Source: JACVRW01 sp963751835 (GTDB lineage: Bacteria; Actinomycetota; Thermoleophilia; Solirubrobacterales; Thermoleophilaceae). From it: 64,000 nt of DNA. Below are positions 33,047 through 40,920 of the stretch, piece after piece. Location of the stretch: contig CAVVWD010000022.1 of assembly GCA_963751835.1 (NCBI GenBank), positions 62,001 to 126,000 of the forward strand, given 5' to 3'. The translations under genes were made by a program, and so were the position numbers. Under the pieces are notes generated by a model. The model saw only the letters and a list, made by a program, of their open reading frames with translations, was not told the origin of the DNA and searched no databases. Within the stretch, counting starts at the first letter, position 1. Every line of letters starts with the position of its first letter.

Positions 33047-33139
33047 ATGTCCCAATTGGCCACGCCGACTCGCAGCACCTCTGCGCCCTCGGGCGTCGCG
33101 ACGGCTGGGCATTCGTACCTGTATTGGCGATTTAGCTAG
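33047..33139 (+). CDS. Candidate aromatic amino acid leader peptide for aroF
   Basis: 30-codon ORF, too short for routine gene calling, in the 259-bp gap before aroF. ATG 33047, stop TAG 33137-33139. It ends HSYLYWRFS: four aromatic codons (TAC, TAT, TGG, TTT) within six positions just before the stop. TAT, TTT and CGA are rare in this GC-rich DNA. The stop overlaps the first base of a 10-bp hairpin (33139-33198). This is the arrangement of an attenuation leader. Leader-peptide control of DAHP synthase is known in Corynebacterium glutamicum (aroR-aroF); similarity here is by logic, not sequence. Confidence 0.6.
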   Translation: MSQLATPTRSTSAPSGVATAGHSYLYWRFS

Positions 33140-33198
33140 GCGTCCGGCCGCGGCCGCTCTCTGGCCGCATCCGTGAACAGTCCACCCCGCCGGACGCC
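33139..33198 (+). terminator. Attenuator-like hairpin before aroF
   Basis: GGCGTCCGGC (33139-33148) pairs perfectly with GCCGGACGCC (33189-33198), enclosing a second stem GCGGCC/GGCCGC (33150-33155 with 33163-33168). A competing upstream GGCGTC (33092-33097) could pair with GACGCC (33193-33198). No clear U-run follows. Confidence 0.5.
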
Positions 33199-33255
33199 GC
33201 TCCGCATCCGCTTTACCGCCGACAACGTAGGAACTTTTGAGAGGCTTAGGGACAG

Positions 33256-34281
33256 ATGATGATCGTGATGAAAGAGGGCGCGTCGCAGGCGGAGATCGAC
33301 GCCGTCGTCAAACGGGTGCGCGACGTGGGGGCGCAGGCCCACATCTCGCAGGGCGAGCTGGTCACTGTGATAGGCGCGATAGGCGATCGCGAGCACGTGG
33401 CCAACCTCGGGCTCGAGGGCGCGCCGGGCGTCGACCACCTGGTGCCGATACTCAAGCCCTACAAGCTCGCATCGCTCCAGTACCGGCGCGGCGAGCGGAC
33501 CGTCGTCGAGGTCGACGGCAGGAGGATAGGCGGCGACCACTTCGCGACGATCGCCGGCCCGTGCACCGTCGAGTCGCGCGAGGTGCTGCTGAGCGCGGCG
33601 CGGACGGTCAGGGACGCGGGGGCTCAGATGTTGCGCGGCGGCGCCTACAAGCCACGTACATCCCCGTACTCCTTCCAGGGGCTCGGCGAGGCCGGGCTGC
33701 GGTTGCTTGCCGAGGCCAAGGAGGAGACGGGGCTCCCGATCGTGACCGAGCTGATGGACGTGCGTGATCTCGACGCCGTGCTCGAGGTTGCCGACGTGGT
33801 CCAACTCGGCGCACGCAACATGCAGAACTACACGTTGCTCACCGAGGTCGGCCGGGCAGGCAAGCCGGTGCTCCTCAAGCGCGGGCTTTCGGCCACGCTC
33901 GAGGAGCTGCTGATGGCGGCCGAGTACATCCTCAAGGAGGGCAACGGCGATGTGCTCCTGTGCGAGCGCGGCATCCGCACCTACGAGCCCGGCTACCGCT
34001 TCACACTCGACCTGATGGCCGTTCCGGTGCTGCGTGAGCTGACTCACCTCCCGATCGTGATCGACCCGTCCCACGCGGCGGGCAAGCGCTCGCTCGTGGA
34101 GCCGCTGTCGCTGGCGGCGGCCGCTGCCGGCGCGGACGGCATCATCGTCGAGGTCCACCCGTGCCCCGAGGAGGCGGTCTGCGACGGCCCCCAGGCGCTC
34201 GTGGCCGACGATTTCGACGCGTACCTGCGCAAGCTCGAGGCCGCCGCGGAGCTGGCGGGCAAGCAGTTCGAAACGGTCTAA
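33256..34281 (+). CDS. aroF: 3-deoxy-7-phosphoheptulonate (DAHP) synthase, type I-beta with regulatory domain
   Basis: First enzyme of the shikimate pathway, joining PEP and erythrose 4-phosphate. 341 aa. Residues 1-~73 form the ferredoxin-like regulatory domain of the Thermotoga type, expected to give feedback inhibition by Tyr/Phe. The barrel follows with TIAGPCTVESRE, MLRGGAYKPRTSPYSFQG, VLLKRGLSAT, LCERGIRTYEPGYRFTLDL and VIDPSHAAGKR. ATG 33256 has GAGAGG upstream. With the leader peptide it appears to be controlled at both expression and enzyme level. tyrA starts 4 bp after the stop. Confidence 0.95.
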   Translation: MMIVMKEGASQAEIDAVVKRVRDVGAQAHISQGELVTVIGAIGDREHVANLGLEGAPGVDHLVPILKPYKLASLQYRRGERTVVEVDGRRIGGDHFATIAGPCTVESREVLLSAARTVRDAGAQMLRGGAYKPRTSPYSFQGLGEAGLRLLAEAKEETGLPIVTELMDVRDLDAVLEVADVVQLGARNMQNYTLLTEVGRAGKPVLLKRGLSATLEELLMAAEYILKEGNGDVLLCERGIRTYEPGYRFTLDLMAVPVLRELTHLPIVIDPSHAAGKRSLVEPLSLAAAAAGADGIIVEVHPCPEEAVCDGPQALVADDFDAYLRKLEAAAELAGKQFETV

Positions 34282-34285
34282 GTAG

Positions 34286-35350
34286 GTGCGGATCGCGGTC
34301 CTCGGCGTCGGGCTGATCGGCGGCTCGATCGGCCTGGCCGCGCGCGAGAACGTCGAGGGCGTCGAGGTGGTGGGTTTCGGCCGCGATCCAGCCAGGCTGG
34401 CGCGCGCCGTCGAGCTCGGAGCGGTCGAGCGGGCGGCCGGGTCGCTGCCCGAGGCACTCGAGGGCGCCGACCTCTGCTTCGTCTGTGCGCCTGTCGGCGC
34501 GCTCCCGGAGCTCGTCCGCGCGGCTTTGGCCGCCGCGGGCCCGGACACGCTCGTCACCGACGTCGGCTCGACGAAGGGCGACCTGCTCCGCCAGGTCGAC
34601 GACCCGCGCTTCGTGGGCGGCCACCCGATCGCGGGCGCGGAGACCGCCGGGGTCGAGCACGCCCGCGCGGATCTGTTCCAGGGCGCGGTCTGGTACCTCA
34701 CGCCGCTAGCGCACTCGGAGGGCCTCCTCTACGAGCGGCTCCACCGCTTCATCGTCGACGTGGGCGCGCGGCCGGTCGCGCTCGACGCCGACACCCACGA
34801 CCGGCTCGTGGCCGTGTTCAGCCACCTGCCGCACGTGCTCGCCAACGTGCTCGCCTCCCAGGCCGCGACGCGCCTGGCCGACCACGGCGAGGCGCTGCGC
34901 CAGGTCGGGCCGAGCTTCCGCGACATGACGCGCGTGGCGGGCGCCAACACCGCGATGTGGAGCGACATCTACCGCGCCAACCGGCGGGCGATCGTTGCGG
35001 AGATCCGCGGCTTCCGCGAGCGGCTCGAGGAGGTCGAGCGCCGGCTCGACAGCGGCGCGGTCTCGGACTGGAACGACCGCGCGCGCGAGGACCGGCGCGA
35101 GCTGCTCGAGTCGGGCGCCCCCGGCGGCAGCGTGCACGAGCTGCGGCTCACCGTTCCCAACCGCCCCGGTATCGTCGCCCAGGTGGCTCTCGAGCTCGGC
35201 CGGGCGGGCGTGAACATCGTCGACCTGGCGCTCGCGCCTGCCGTGGACATGCGCTCCGGGGCCATGACGCTCTGGATCGCGGGCGACGAGCAGGCCGCCC
35301 GCGCGCGCGAGCTGATCGCCGCGCTCGGCTTCCCGGTCGGCGCGGAGTGA
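34286..35350 (+). CDS. tyrA: Prephenate dehydrogenase with ACT domain
   Basis: NAD(P)-dependent oxidation of prephenate to 4-hydroxyphenylpyruvate. 354 aa from GTG 34286. The Rossmann motif GVGLIGGSIGLAAR is at residues 6-19, DVGSTKGDLL and GGHPIAGAETAGVEHA follow, and HDRLVAVFSHLPHVLANVL is in the helical dimerization domain. Residues ~285-350 resemble an ACT domain (LRLTVPNRPGIVAQVALELGRAGVNIVDLAL), suggesting amino acid feedback. Stop overlaps aroA (GTGA). Confidence 0.94.
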   Translation: MRIAVLGVGLIGGSIGLAARENVEGVEVVGFGRDPARLARAVELGAVERAAGSLPEALEGADLCFVCAPVGALPELVRAALAAAGPDTLVTDVGSTKGDLLRQVDDPRFVGGHPIAGAETAGVEHARADLFQGAVWYLTPLAHSEGLLYERLHRFIVDVGARPVALDADTHDRLVAVFSHLPHVLANVLASQAATRLADHGEALRQVGPSFRDMTRVAGANTAMWSDIYRANRRAIVAEIRGFRERLEEVERRLDSGAVSDWNDRAREDRRELLESGAPGGSVHELRLTVPNRPGIVAQVALELGRAGVNIVDLALAPAVDMRSGAMTLWIAGDEQAARARELIAALGFPVGAE

Positions 35351-36657
35351 GCCCGGCCGTCCGCTTCGACCCGGCCGGGGCGCTCCGGGGCGAGTACACC
35401 CCGCCGGCCGACAAGTCGATCTCGCACCGGGCGGCGCTCTTCGGCGCGATGTGCGACGAGCCCGTGAGCGTGCGGAACTATCTCCATTCCGCCGACACGC
35501 TCTCGACGCTCGACGCGGTCCGCTCACTCGGGGCGGGGATCGACGAGGAGGCGGAGGATGGACGGCTGCTGGTGCGGGGCGTCGGGCTGCACGCGCCGCT
35601 CGAGGCCACCGGCGGGCTGATCGGCGTGGGCAACGCCGGCACCCTGATGCGCCTGCTGCCCGGCTGGCTCGCGGGGCAGCCCGGCCGCGTCTGGACGCTC
35701 GACGGTGACGAGTCGATCCGCCGCCGCCCGGTCGACCGCATCGCCGAGCCGCTCGCGCGCATGGGCGCCGGGGTGGAGGCGCGCGACGGCCGCTTCCCGC
35801 CGTTGACCGTGCGCGGAGCCCAGCTCGAAGGGATCGAGTACGAGCTGCCGGTGCCGAGCGCTCAGGTCAAGTCGTGCGTGCTCCTGGCCGGGATGCTGGC
35901 GTCGGGCTCCACCAGCGTCAGCGAGCCCGCTCCGAGCCGAGATCACACCGAGCGCCTGCTGCGCCGCGCGCGCGTGCCGTTCGAGCGCGACGGGCTCACC
36001 CTCACCGTTTCGGGCGTCGACGAGCTCGAGCTGGACGAGATCGTCGTTCCGGGCGACCCCTCGTCCGCGGCCTTCCTGGTTGCCGCCGCCATCCTCGTGG
36101 GCAGCTCCCGGATCGTCGTAAGCGACGTGGGCCTCAACTGGACGCGGACCGGCTTCTTCCGTATCGCGGAGCGGATGGGCGCCGTGATCCTCGGCGATCT
36201 CGAGGAGCCCGGCACGGACGCGGACTCCGAGCCGGTCGGCGAGCTCGACGTGGCCTCGGCGCCGCTCGTGGGCACCGAGGTGGACCCGGCCGAGGTGCCG
36301 CTGGCGATCGACGAGCTGACGCTGGTGGCCCTGCTCGGCGCGCACGCCGACGGCGAGACGGTGGTGCGCGGGGCCCAGGAGCTCCGCCTGAAGGAATCGG
36401 ACCGGATCGCCGGCGTCGTTGAGGGCCTGCGCGGCCTCGGCGCCGACATCGAAGCCACCGACGACGGCTTCGTCGTGCGCGGCGACGGCTCCCCGCTGCG
36501 CGGCGGCACGATCGACTCGAACGGCGACCATCGGATGGCGATGCTGGGCGCGGTTGCAGGGCTCGCCTCGGTCGAAGGGGTGGAGGTCGTGGGGATGCAG
36601 GCGGCTGGGATCTCCTACCCGGGCTTCGAGCAGGACCTGCGGGCGCTGCTCGGCTGA
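35347..36657 (+). CDS. aroA: 5-enolpyruvylshikimate-3-phosphate synthase
   Basis: Sixth shikimate step, transferring enolpyruvyl from PEP to shikimate 3-phosphate. 436 aa from GTG 35347. GEYTPPADKSISHRAALF, GNAGTLMRLLPG, PVPSAQVKSCVLLAG, SRDHTERLL, PGDPSSAAF and the C-terminal LRLKESDRIAGV and NGDHRMAM motifs are complete. The GNAGTLMRL glyphosate-site loop has the Leu form rather than the commoner NAGTAxR. Confidence 0.95.
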   Translation: MSPAVRFDPAGALRGEYTPPADKSISHRAALFGAMCDEPVSVRNYLHSADTLSTLDAVRSLGAGIDEEAEDGRLLVRGVGLHAPLEATGGLIGVGNAGTLMRLLPGWLAGQPGRVWTLDGDESIRRRPVDRIAEPLARMGAGVEARDGRFPPLTVRGAQLEGIEYELPVPSAQVKSCVLLAGMLASGSTSVSEPAPSRDHTERLLRRARVPFERDGLTLTVSGVDELELDEIVVPGDPSSAAFLVAAAILVGSSRIVVSDVGLNWTRTGFFRIAERMGAVILGDLEEPGTDADSEPVGELDVASAPLVGTEVDPAEVPLAIDELTLVALLGAHADGETVVRGAQELRLKESDRIAGVVEGLRGLGADIEATDDGFVVRGDGSPLRGGTIDSNGDHRMAMLGAVAGLASVEGVEVVGMQAAGISYPGFEQDLRALLG

Positions 36658-36659
36658 GC

Positions 36660-36697
36660 CTGCGCCGCGCGCTGCGGTCAGTACGGAGCGCGCGCAG
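36660..36697 (+). terminator. Possible terminator hairpin after aroA
   Basis: CTGCGCCGCGCGCT (36660-36673) pairs with AGCGCGCGCAG (36687-36697) with a small bulge, right after the aroA stop. No U-run. The rest of the 250-bp gap holds two stem-loop elements and the cmk promoter. Confidence 0.35.
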
Positions 36698-36768
36698 AGG
36701 TCCGACCGGCCGCCGACGACGGCTGGGTAGGCGGCAACGAAGCGATCACAAGCCCGCGAAATCGCGGC

Positions 36769-36813
36769 ATCGTGCCGGGTTGTTGTCGTGACGCGACACC
36801 AAGTCGGCACGAT
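36769..36813 (+). repeat. Dispersed stem-loop element, copy C1
   Basis: ATCGTGCC at one end and GGCACGAT at the other frame the core TTGTTGTCGTGACGCGACAC. Closest to copy D (53231-53286) when reversed. Confidence 0.65.
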
Positions 36814-36818
36814 GGCAA

Positions 36819-36866
36819 CGAACCCGCCTCGGTGTCGTCACGCGACACCGAGGCGGGAACGTTCGG
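36819..36866 (+). repeat. Dispersed stem-loop element, copy C2
   Basis: Perfect inverted repeat CCCGCCTCGGTGTCG-TCACG-CGACACCGAGGCGGG (36823-36857), followed by AACGTTCG as in copies A and B. It lies 5 bp after C1 and 25 bp before the cmk -10 box. Confidence 0.7.
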
Positions 36867-36890
36867 GGCGGATTCGGGGTCACGGAGGAC

Positions 36891-36896
36891 TAGCCT
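36891..36896 (+). promoter_or_regulatory. Putative -10 box for cmk
   Basis: TAGCCT ends 11 nt before the cmk ATG, downstream of stem-loops C1 and C2. Confidence 0.4.
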
Positions 36897-36907
36897 CCGG
36901 AAGCCGA

Positions 36908-37519
36908 ATGGTCGTCGCTATCGACGGGCCCGCCGGGGCGGGGAAGAGCACGGTCGCCCGCGCCGCCGCGCGGGCGCTCGGCTTCACCTACCTGGATTCG
37001 GGTGCCATGTACCGGTCGGTCGGCCTCCTGACGCTGCGCCACGGCGGGGCCGCGTCCGAGCAGGCGGAGGGGCTTCGGATCGAGCTCGGCGACCGCGTGA
37101 TCGTCAACGGGACGGACGTGACCGAGGCGATCCGCACCCCCGAGGTGACGGAGGCGGCGTCGAAGGTCGCCACCAACCCGGCGGTGCGAAAGGCGCTCGC
37201 ACGCAAGCAGCGGGAGCTTCTGGCGGACGGCGACTGGGTCGCGGAGGGCCGCGACATCGGGACCGTCGTCGCGCCGGACGCCGCCGTCAAGGTCTTCCTC
37301 ACGGCGGGCGCGGACGAGCGGGCGCAGCGGCGTGCCGACGAGCTCGGGACGGACGTCGAGACGGTTCGGCGCGACCAGGCGCTCCGCGACGCGCAGGACG
37401 CCTCCCGCGAGCATTCGCCGCTCGCGGTGGCGCCGGGCGCGGTCGAGCTCGACACCACCGGCCTCAGCGTCGACGAGGTGGTGGCTCGCATCGTCGAGCT
37501 CGTGGAGCGTGCCCGGTGA
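36908..37519 (+). CDS. cmk: Cytidylate kinase
   Basis: Phosphorylates CMP/dCMP. 203 aa, short-form bacterial CMK. P-loop DGPAGAGKSTVARAAARALG at residues 6-25, LDSGAMYRSVGLL, EGRDIGTVVAPDA and RRADELG segments. ATG 36908 begins the conserved MVVAIDGPAG; in-frame ATGs further upstream lie in the stem-loop region. Overlaps der by GTGA. Confidence 0.95.
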   Translation: MVVAIDGPAGAGKSTVARAAARALGFTYLDSGAMYRSVGLLTLRHGGAASEQAEGLRIELGDRVIVNGTDVTEAIRTPEVTEAASKVATNPAVRKALARKQRELLADGDWVAEGRDIGTVVAPDAAVKVFLTAGADERAQRRADELGTDVETVRRDQALRDAQDASREHSPLAVAPGAVELDTTGLSVDEVVARIVELVERAR

Positions 37520-38820
37520 AGCGCCCCATGGTGGCGGTGGTCGGCTACCCGAACGTCGGCAAGTCGACGCTCGTCAACCGGCTGAGCGGCACGCGTGCGG
37601 CCGTAGTGCACGAGCAGGCGGGCGTCACCCGGGACCGCAAGGAGATCGACGCGGACTGGAACGGCCTCGGCTTCACGCTGATTGACACCGGCGGCGTCGA
37701 CCTCGCGGGCGAGCACGAGCTGGCCGAGGAGATCCGCCGCCAGGCGCTGATGGCGATCGAGGAGGCTGACCTCGCCGTGCTCGTGGTGGACGCCCGCGCC
37801 GGCCTGCGGCCCGGCGACGCGGAGCTGGCGCGCGAGCTCCGAGGCGGCCGCGTGCCGGTGATCGTGGCCGCCAACAAGGTCGACGACGCTCGCCACGAGG
37901 GCCTCGCCGCCGAGTTCTACGGCCTCGGTCTCGGCGACCCGATTGCGGTCTCCGCAACCCAGGGCCTCGGCACGGGCGACCTGCTCGACCGCATGGTGGA
38001 GCGGCTGCCGAAGGGCCAGGGCGAGGCGAGCGAGGCCACCAGGCTTGCCGTGATCGGCCGCCCGAACGTGGGCAAGTCGTCCCTCGTCAACCGGCTGCTC
38101 GGCGAGGAGCGCGTGATCGTGACCCCGCAGGCCGGAACCACCCGCGACGCGATCGACACCCGCGTCGAGTTCGACGGCCGCCCGCTGACGCTGATCGACA
38201 CGGCCGGCCTGCGGCGGCGCACCAAGGTCGCCGGGACAGTCGACTACTACGCGCAGCTCCGCTCGGAGCAGGCCGCTGAGCGCGCCGAGGTGGCGATCGT
38301 CGTGTGCGACGCGAGCGAGGGGGTGACCTCCGAGGACCTGCACGTCGCCGAGCTGGCCATGAAGAAGAAGTGTGCGACCGTGATCGCGCTCAACAAGTGG
38401 GATGTGACCGCGACGGACCTCGAGGACGCCAAGGCGCGGGTTGCCCGCAAGCTGCGCCAGCGCCCGCAGGTCTTGGCCGTCTCGGCACTCACGGGACGCG
38501 GCCTCAAGCGGCTCGTGGCCGAGGCGGTGCGCGTTGCGGACAGCTCTTCGCGGTGGATCCAGACCGCCGAGCTGAACCGCTTTCTCGGTGACCTTCAGGC
38601 CACGCGCGAGCCGCCGGCCGTGCGCGGCAAGCGGCTGCGGATGTACTACATGGCGCAGTTCGAGACCGGCCCGCCCCGGTTCGCCGTCCAGGTAAACGAC
38701 CGCGGCCGCGTGACCCGCGACTACGCCTACTTTCTCGAGAACCGCCTGCGTGACCGCTACCGGCTGCAGGGCGTGCCGCTCGTGATCGACTTCAAGACGA
38801 GTGGGGGGCGCTCATCGTGA
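37516..38820 (+). CDS. der: Ribosome-assembly GTPase Der (EngA)
   Basis: Double-GTPase needed for 50S ribosome maturation. 434 aa from GTG 37516. First G-domain: VGYPNVGKSTLVNRL, DTGGVD, NKVD. Second G-domain: IGRPNVGKSSLVNRLLGEERVIVTPQAGTTRD, DTAGLRRR, NKWD. The C-terminal KH-like domain ends PLVIDFKTS. The first switch DRKEIDADW is normal for the family. Stop overlaps the HAD gene. Confidence 0.96.
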   Translation: MKRPMVAVVGYPNVGKSTLVNRLSGTRAAVVHEQAGVTRDRKEIDADWNGLGFTLIDTGGVDLAGEHELAEEIRRQALMAIEEADLAVLVVDARAGLRPGDAELARELRGGRVPVIVAANKVDDARHEGLAAEFYGLGLGDPIAVSATQGLGTGDLLDRMVERLPKGQGEASEATRLAVIGRPNVGKSSLVNRLLGEERVIVTPQAGTTRDAIDTRVEFDGRPLTLIDTAGLRRRTKVAGTVDYYAQLRSEQAAERAEVAIVVCDASEGVTSEDLHVAELAMKKKCATVIALNKWDVTATDLEDAKARVARKLRQRPQVLAVSALTGRGLKRLVAEAVRVADSSSRWIQTAELNRFLGDLQATREPPAVRGKRLRMYYMAQFETGPPRFAVQVNDRGRVTRDYAYFLENRLRDRYRLQGVPLVIDFKTSGGRSS

Positions 38821-39476
38821 CCGAGGCGGTCATCTTCGACCTCGACGGTGTGCTGCTCGACTCCGAGCAGGTCTGGAACCAGGCCAAGGAGCAGCTCGTC
38901 AGGGAGCGCGGCGGGCGCTGGCGCGACGAGGCGCCGCGAGACATGATGGGCATGAGCTCGCCCGAGTGGTCGGCGTACCTGCGCGACGAGCTGGGCGTCG
39001 ACCTCGACCCGCAGGCCATCTCCGACGAGGTGGTCCGGCGGCTCGAGCGCATCTACCGCGACGAGCTGCCGCTGCTCGACGGTGCGGTCGAAGCCGTCGA
39101 GCGCCTCGCCGGGCACTGGCCGCTCGGCCTCGCCTCGTCGTCGAACCGAGAGATCATCGACCTCTTCCTCGAGCTGTCCGGCCTGGCGCCGACGTTCGCG
39201 GTCACGATCTCCTCAGAGGAGGTCGAGCGCGGCAAGCCGGCCCCGGACGTCTACCTCGAGGCTGCGCGGCGCCTCGAGGCGGAACCCTCCCGCTGCGTCG
39301 CGATCGAGGATTCCGAGAACGGCATCCGCGCAGCCCACGCGGCCGGCATGCGCGTGCTGGCGCTGCCGAACCCGCACTACCCGCCGGACCCTGAGGCGCT
39401 CGCGGACGCCGACGAGGTGATCGGCTCGCTGCACGAGCTGACGCCGGAGCGGGTGGCCGGCGTTCCCGGTGGCTAG
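38817..39476 (+). CDS. HAD-superfamily hydrolase (beta-phosphoglucomutase/phosphatase type)
   Basis: 219 aa, HAD subfamily IA. Nucleophile motif FDLDGVLLDSE at residues 7-17, LASSSN (motif II), GKPAPDVYLEAARRL (motif III lysine) and IEDSENGIRAAHAAGM (motif IV). Likely a sugar-phosphate phosphatase or beta-phosphoglucomutase-like enzyme; substrate not decidable. GTG 38817 overlaps the der stop. A 175-bp gap to metK follows. Confidence 0.88.
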   Translation: MTEAVIFDLDGVLLDSEQVWNQAKEQLVRERGGRWRDEAPRDMMGMSSPEWSAYLRDELGVDLDPQAISDEVVRRLERIYRDELPLLDGAVEAVERLAGHWPLGLASSSNREIIDLFLELSGLAPTFAVTISSEEVERGKPAPDVYLEAARRLEAEPSRCVAIEDSENGIRAAHAAGMRVLALPNPHYPPDPEALADADEVIGSLHELTPERVAGVPGG

Positions 39477-39501
39477 CGCGCCGGTCTACGGTGCCGCCGA
39501 G

Positions 39502-39590
39502 ATCTCACATGCCGTCTTGGACATTTCGGGCTCCCTTGGTCGTTGTTTCCCGTGCAGGTTCCCGGCGCCGAAGGGCAGAAAAGGTGAGAT
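39502..39590 (+). other. Possible folded segment upstream of metK
   Basis: ATCTCAC (39502-39508) pairs with GTGAGAT (39584-39590), enclosing CCCTT/AAGGG (39533-39537 with 39571-39575). It matches no SAM riboswitch class I know. It lies upstream of the metK -10 box, so it would belong to the preceding transcript or act as DNA. Confidence 0.2.
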
Positions 39591-39636
39591 GGACGGACGT
39601 AACGGGCATTTTCGCGGTGGCAACGGGGGTCGCGTG

Positions 39637-39642
39637 TACCCT
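39637..39642 (+). promoter_or_regulatory. Putative -10 box for metK
   Basis: TACCCT ends 9 nt before ATG 39652 with no Shine-Dalgarno. Confidence 0.45.
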
Positions 39643-39651
39643 TCCCCGCCG

Positions 39652-40917
39652 ATGACGAGCCAGCAGCTTTCAGACAACGAGTACCTGTTCACGTCCGAGT
39701 CGGTCACCGAGGGCCATCCGGACAAGGTCGCCGACCAGATTTCCGACGGTGTCCTCGATGCCGTGATGGCCGAGGATCCGGGCGGCCGCGTGGCCTGCGA
39801 GACGCTCGTGAACACGGGTCTCGTGGTGGTGTCGGGCGAGATCACGACCGACACTTACGTGGACATTCCGCGGATCGCGCGCGAGACGATCCGCAAGATC
39901 GGCTACACGGGGAACCGTTACGGGTTCGACGCCGACGGCTGCGCCGTCATCTCGGCGATCGACGAGCAGTCGCCTGACATCGCGCAGGGGGTCGACAAGG
40001 CGTTCGAGGCGCGCACCGATCCGGCGGACGACGACGAGCTCGACGTGGCCGGGGCCGGTGACCAGGGGATGATGTTCGGCTACGCGACGCGCGAGACGAA
40101 GGAGTTGATGCCGCTGCCGATCTCGCTCGCGCACCGGCTTGCTCATCGTCTGGCCGAGGTCCGCCGCGCCGAGGTGATGCCCTATCTGGGGCCGGACGGC
40201 AAGACCCAGGTGAGCGTGCGTTACGAGAACGGCCGCCCGATCGAGATCGAGCGGATCCTGATCTCGACCCAGCACAAGGAGGGGGTGGACTCCGAGACGC
40301 TGATCAAGCCGGACCTGTGGGAGCACGTGGTGCACCCGATCCTGCCGGGCGAGCTGTACGACGAGAAGAAGCTGCTGGACGACGACGGGCGCAACTTCCT
40401 CGTCAACCCGACCGGCAAGTTCGTGATCGGCGGACCGGCCGGCGACGCGGGTCTTACCGGGCGCAAGATCATCGTCGACACCTACGGCGGCATGGCCCGC
40501 CACGGCGGCGGCGCGTTCTCCGGCAAGGATCCCTCCAAGGTCGACCGCTCGGCAGCGTACGCGGCCCGCTACGTGGCCAAGAACGTGGTCGCCGCCGGCC
40601 TGGCCGAGAAGTGCGAGCTCCAGGTCGCATACGCGATCGGGGTCGCGCACCCGGTGTCGGTGATGGTCGAGACCTTCGGGACCGAGAAGATCGGCCGCTC
40701 CGAGATCGCCCGCCTGATCGACGAGCATTTCGACCTGCGCCCGGGCGCCTTCCGCTCCTATCTCAACCTGCACCGGCCGATCTACCAGAAGACCGCGGCC
40801 TACGGCCACTTCGGCCGCGAGGACCACGACTTCACCTGGGAGAAGACCGACAAGGCGCAGATGCTGCGCGACGCCGCCGGGCTCGGCGAGCGGACCTCGG
40901 AGCCGGCGAACGCCTGA
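39652..40917 (+). CDS. metK: S-adenosylmethionine synthetase
   Basis: Makes SAM from methionine and ATP. 421 aa. LFTSESVTEGHPDKVADQISDGVLDA, GAGDQGMMFGYA, the P-loop-like GGPAGDAGLTGRKIIVDTYGG and HGGGAFSGKDPSKVDRSAAY are diagnostic. ATG 39652 starts MTSQQLSDNEYLFTSE; the frame extends upstream to 39469, but that part has no family sequence and overlaps the HAD gene. Cotranscription with the convergent cyclase is not possible. Confidence 0.97.
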   Translation: MTSQQLSDNEYLFTSESVTEGHPDKVADQISDGVLDAVMAEDPGGRVACETLVNTGLVVVSGEITTDTYVDIPRIARETIRKIGYTGNRYGFDADGCAVISAIDEQSPDIAQGVDKAFEARTDPADDDELDVAGAGDQGMMFGYATRETKELMPLPISLAHRLAHRLAEVRRAEVMPYLGPDGKTQVSVRYENGRPIEIERILISTQHKEGVDSETLIKPDLWEHVVHPILPGELYDEKKLLDDDGRNFLVNPTGKFVIGGPAGDAGLTGRKIIVDTYGGMARHGGGAFSGKDPSKVDRSAAYAARYVAKNVVAAGLAEKCELQVAYAIGVAHPVSVMVETFGTEKIGRSEIARLIDEHFDLRPGAFRSYLNLHRPIYQKTAAYGHFGREDHDFTWEKTDKAQMLRDAAGLGERTSEPANA

Positions 40918-40920
40918 GAG

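Noticed and set aside
39477..39651. SAM riboswitch upstream of metK
   Set aside because: No SAM-I, SAM-II or SAM-IV core motifs are seen, and the likely transcription start is only ~10 nt before the ATG; the small fold is listed only as a weak feature.
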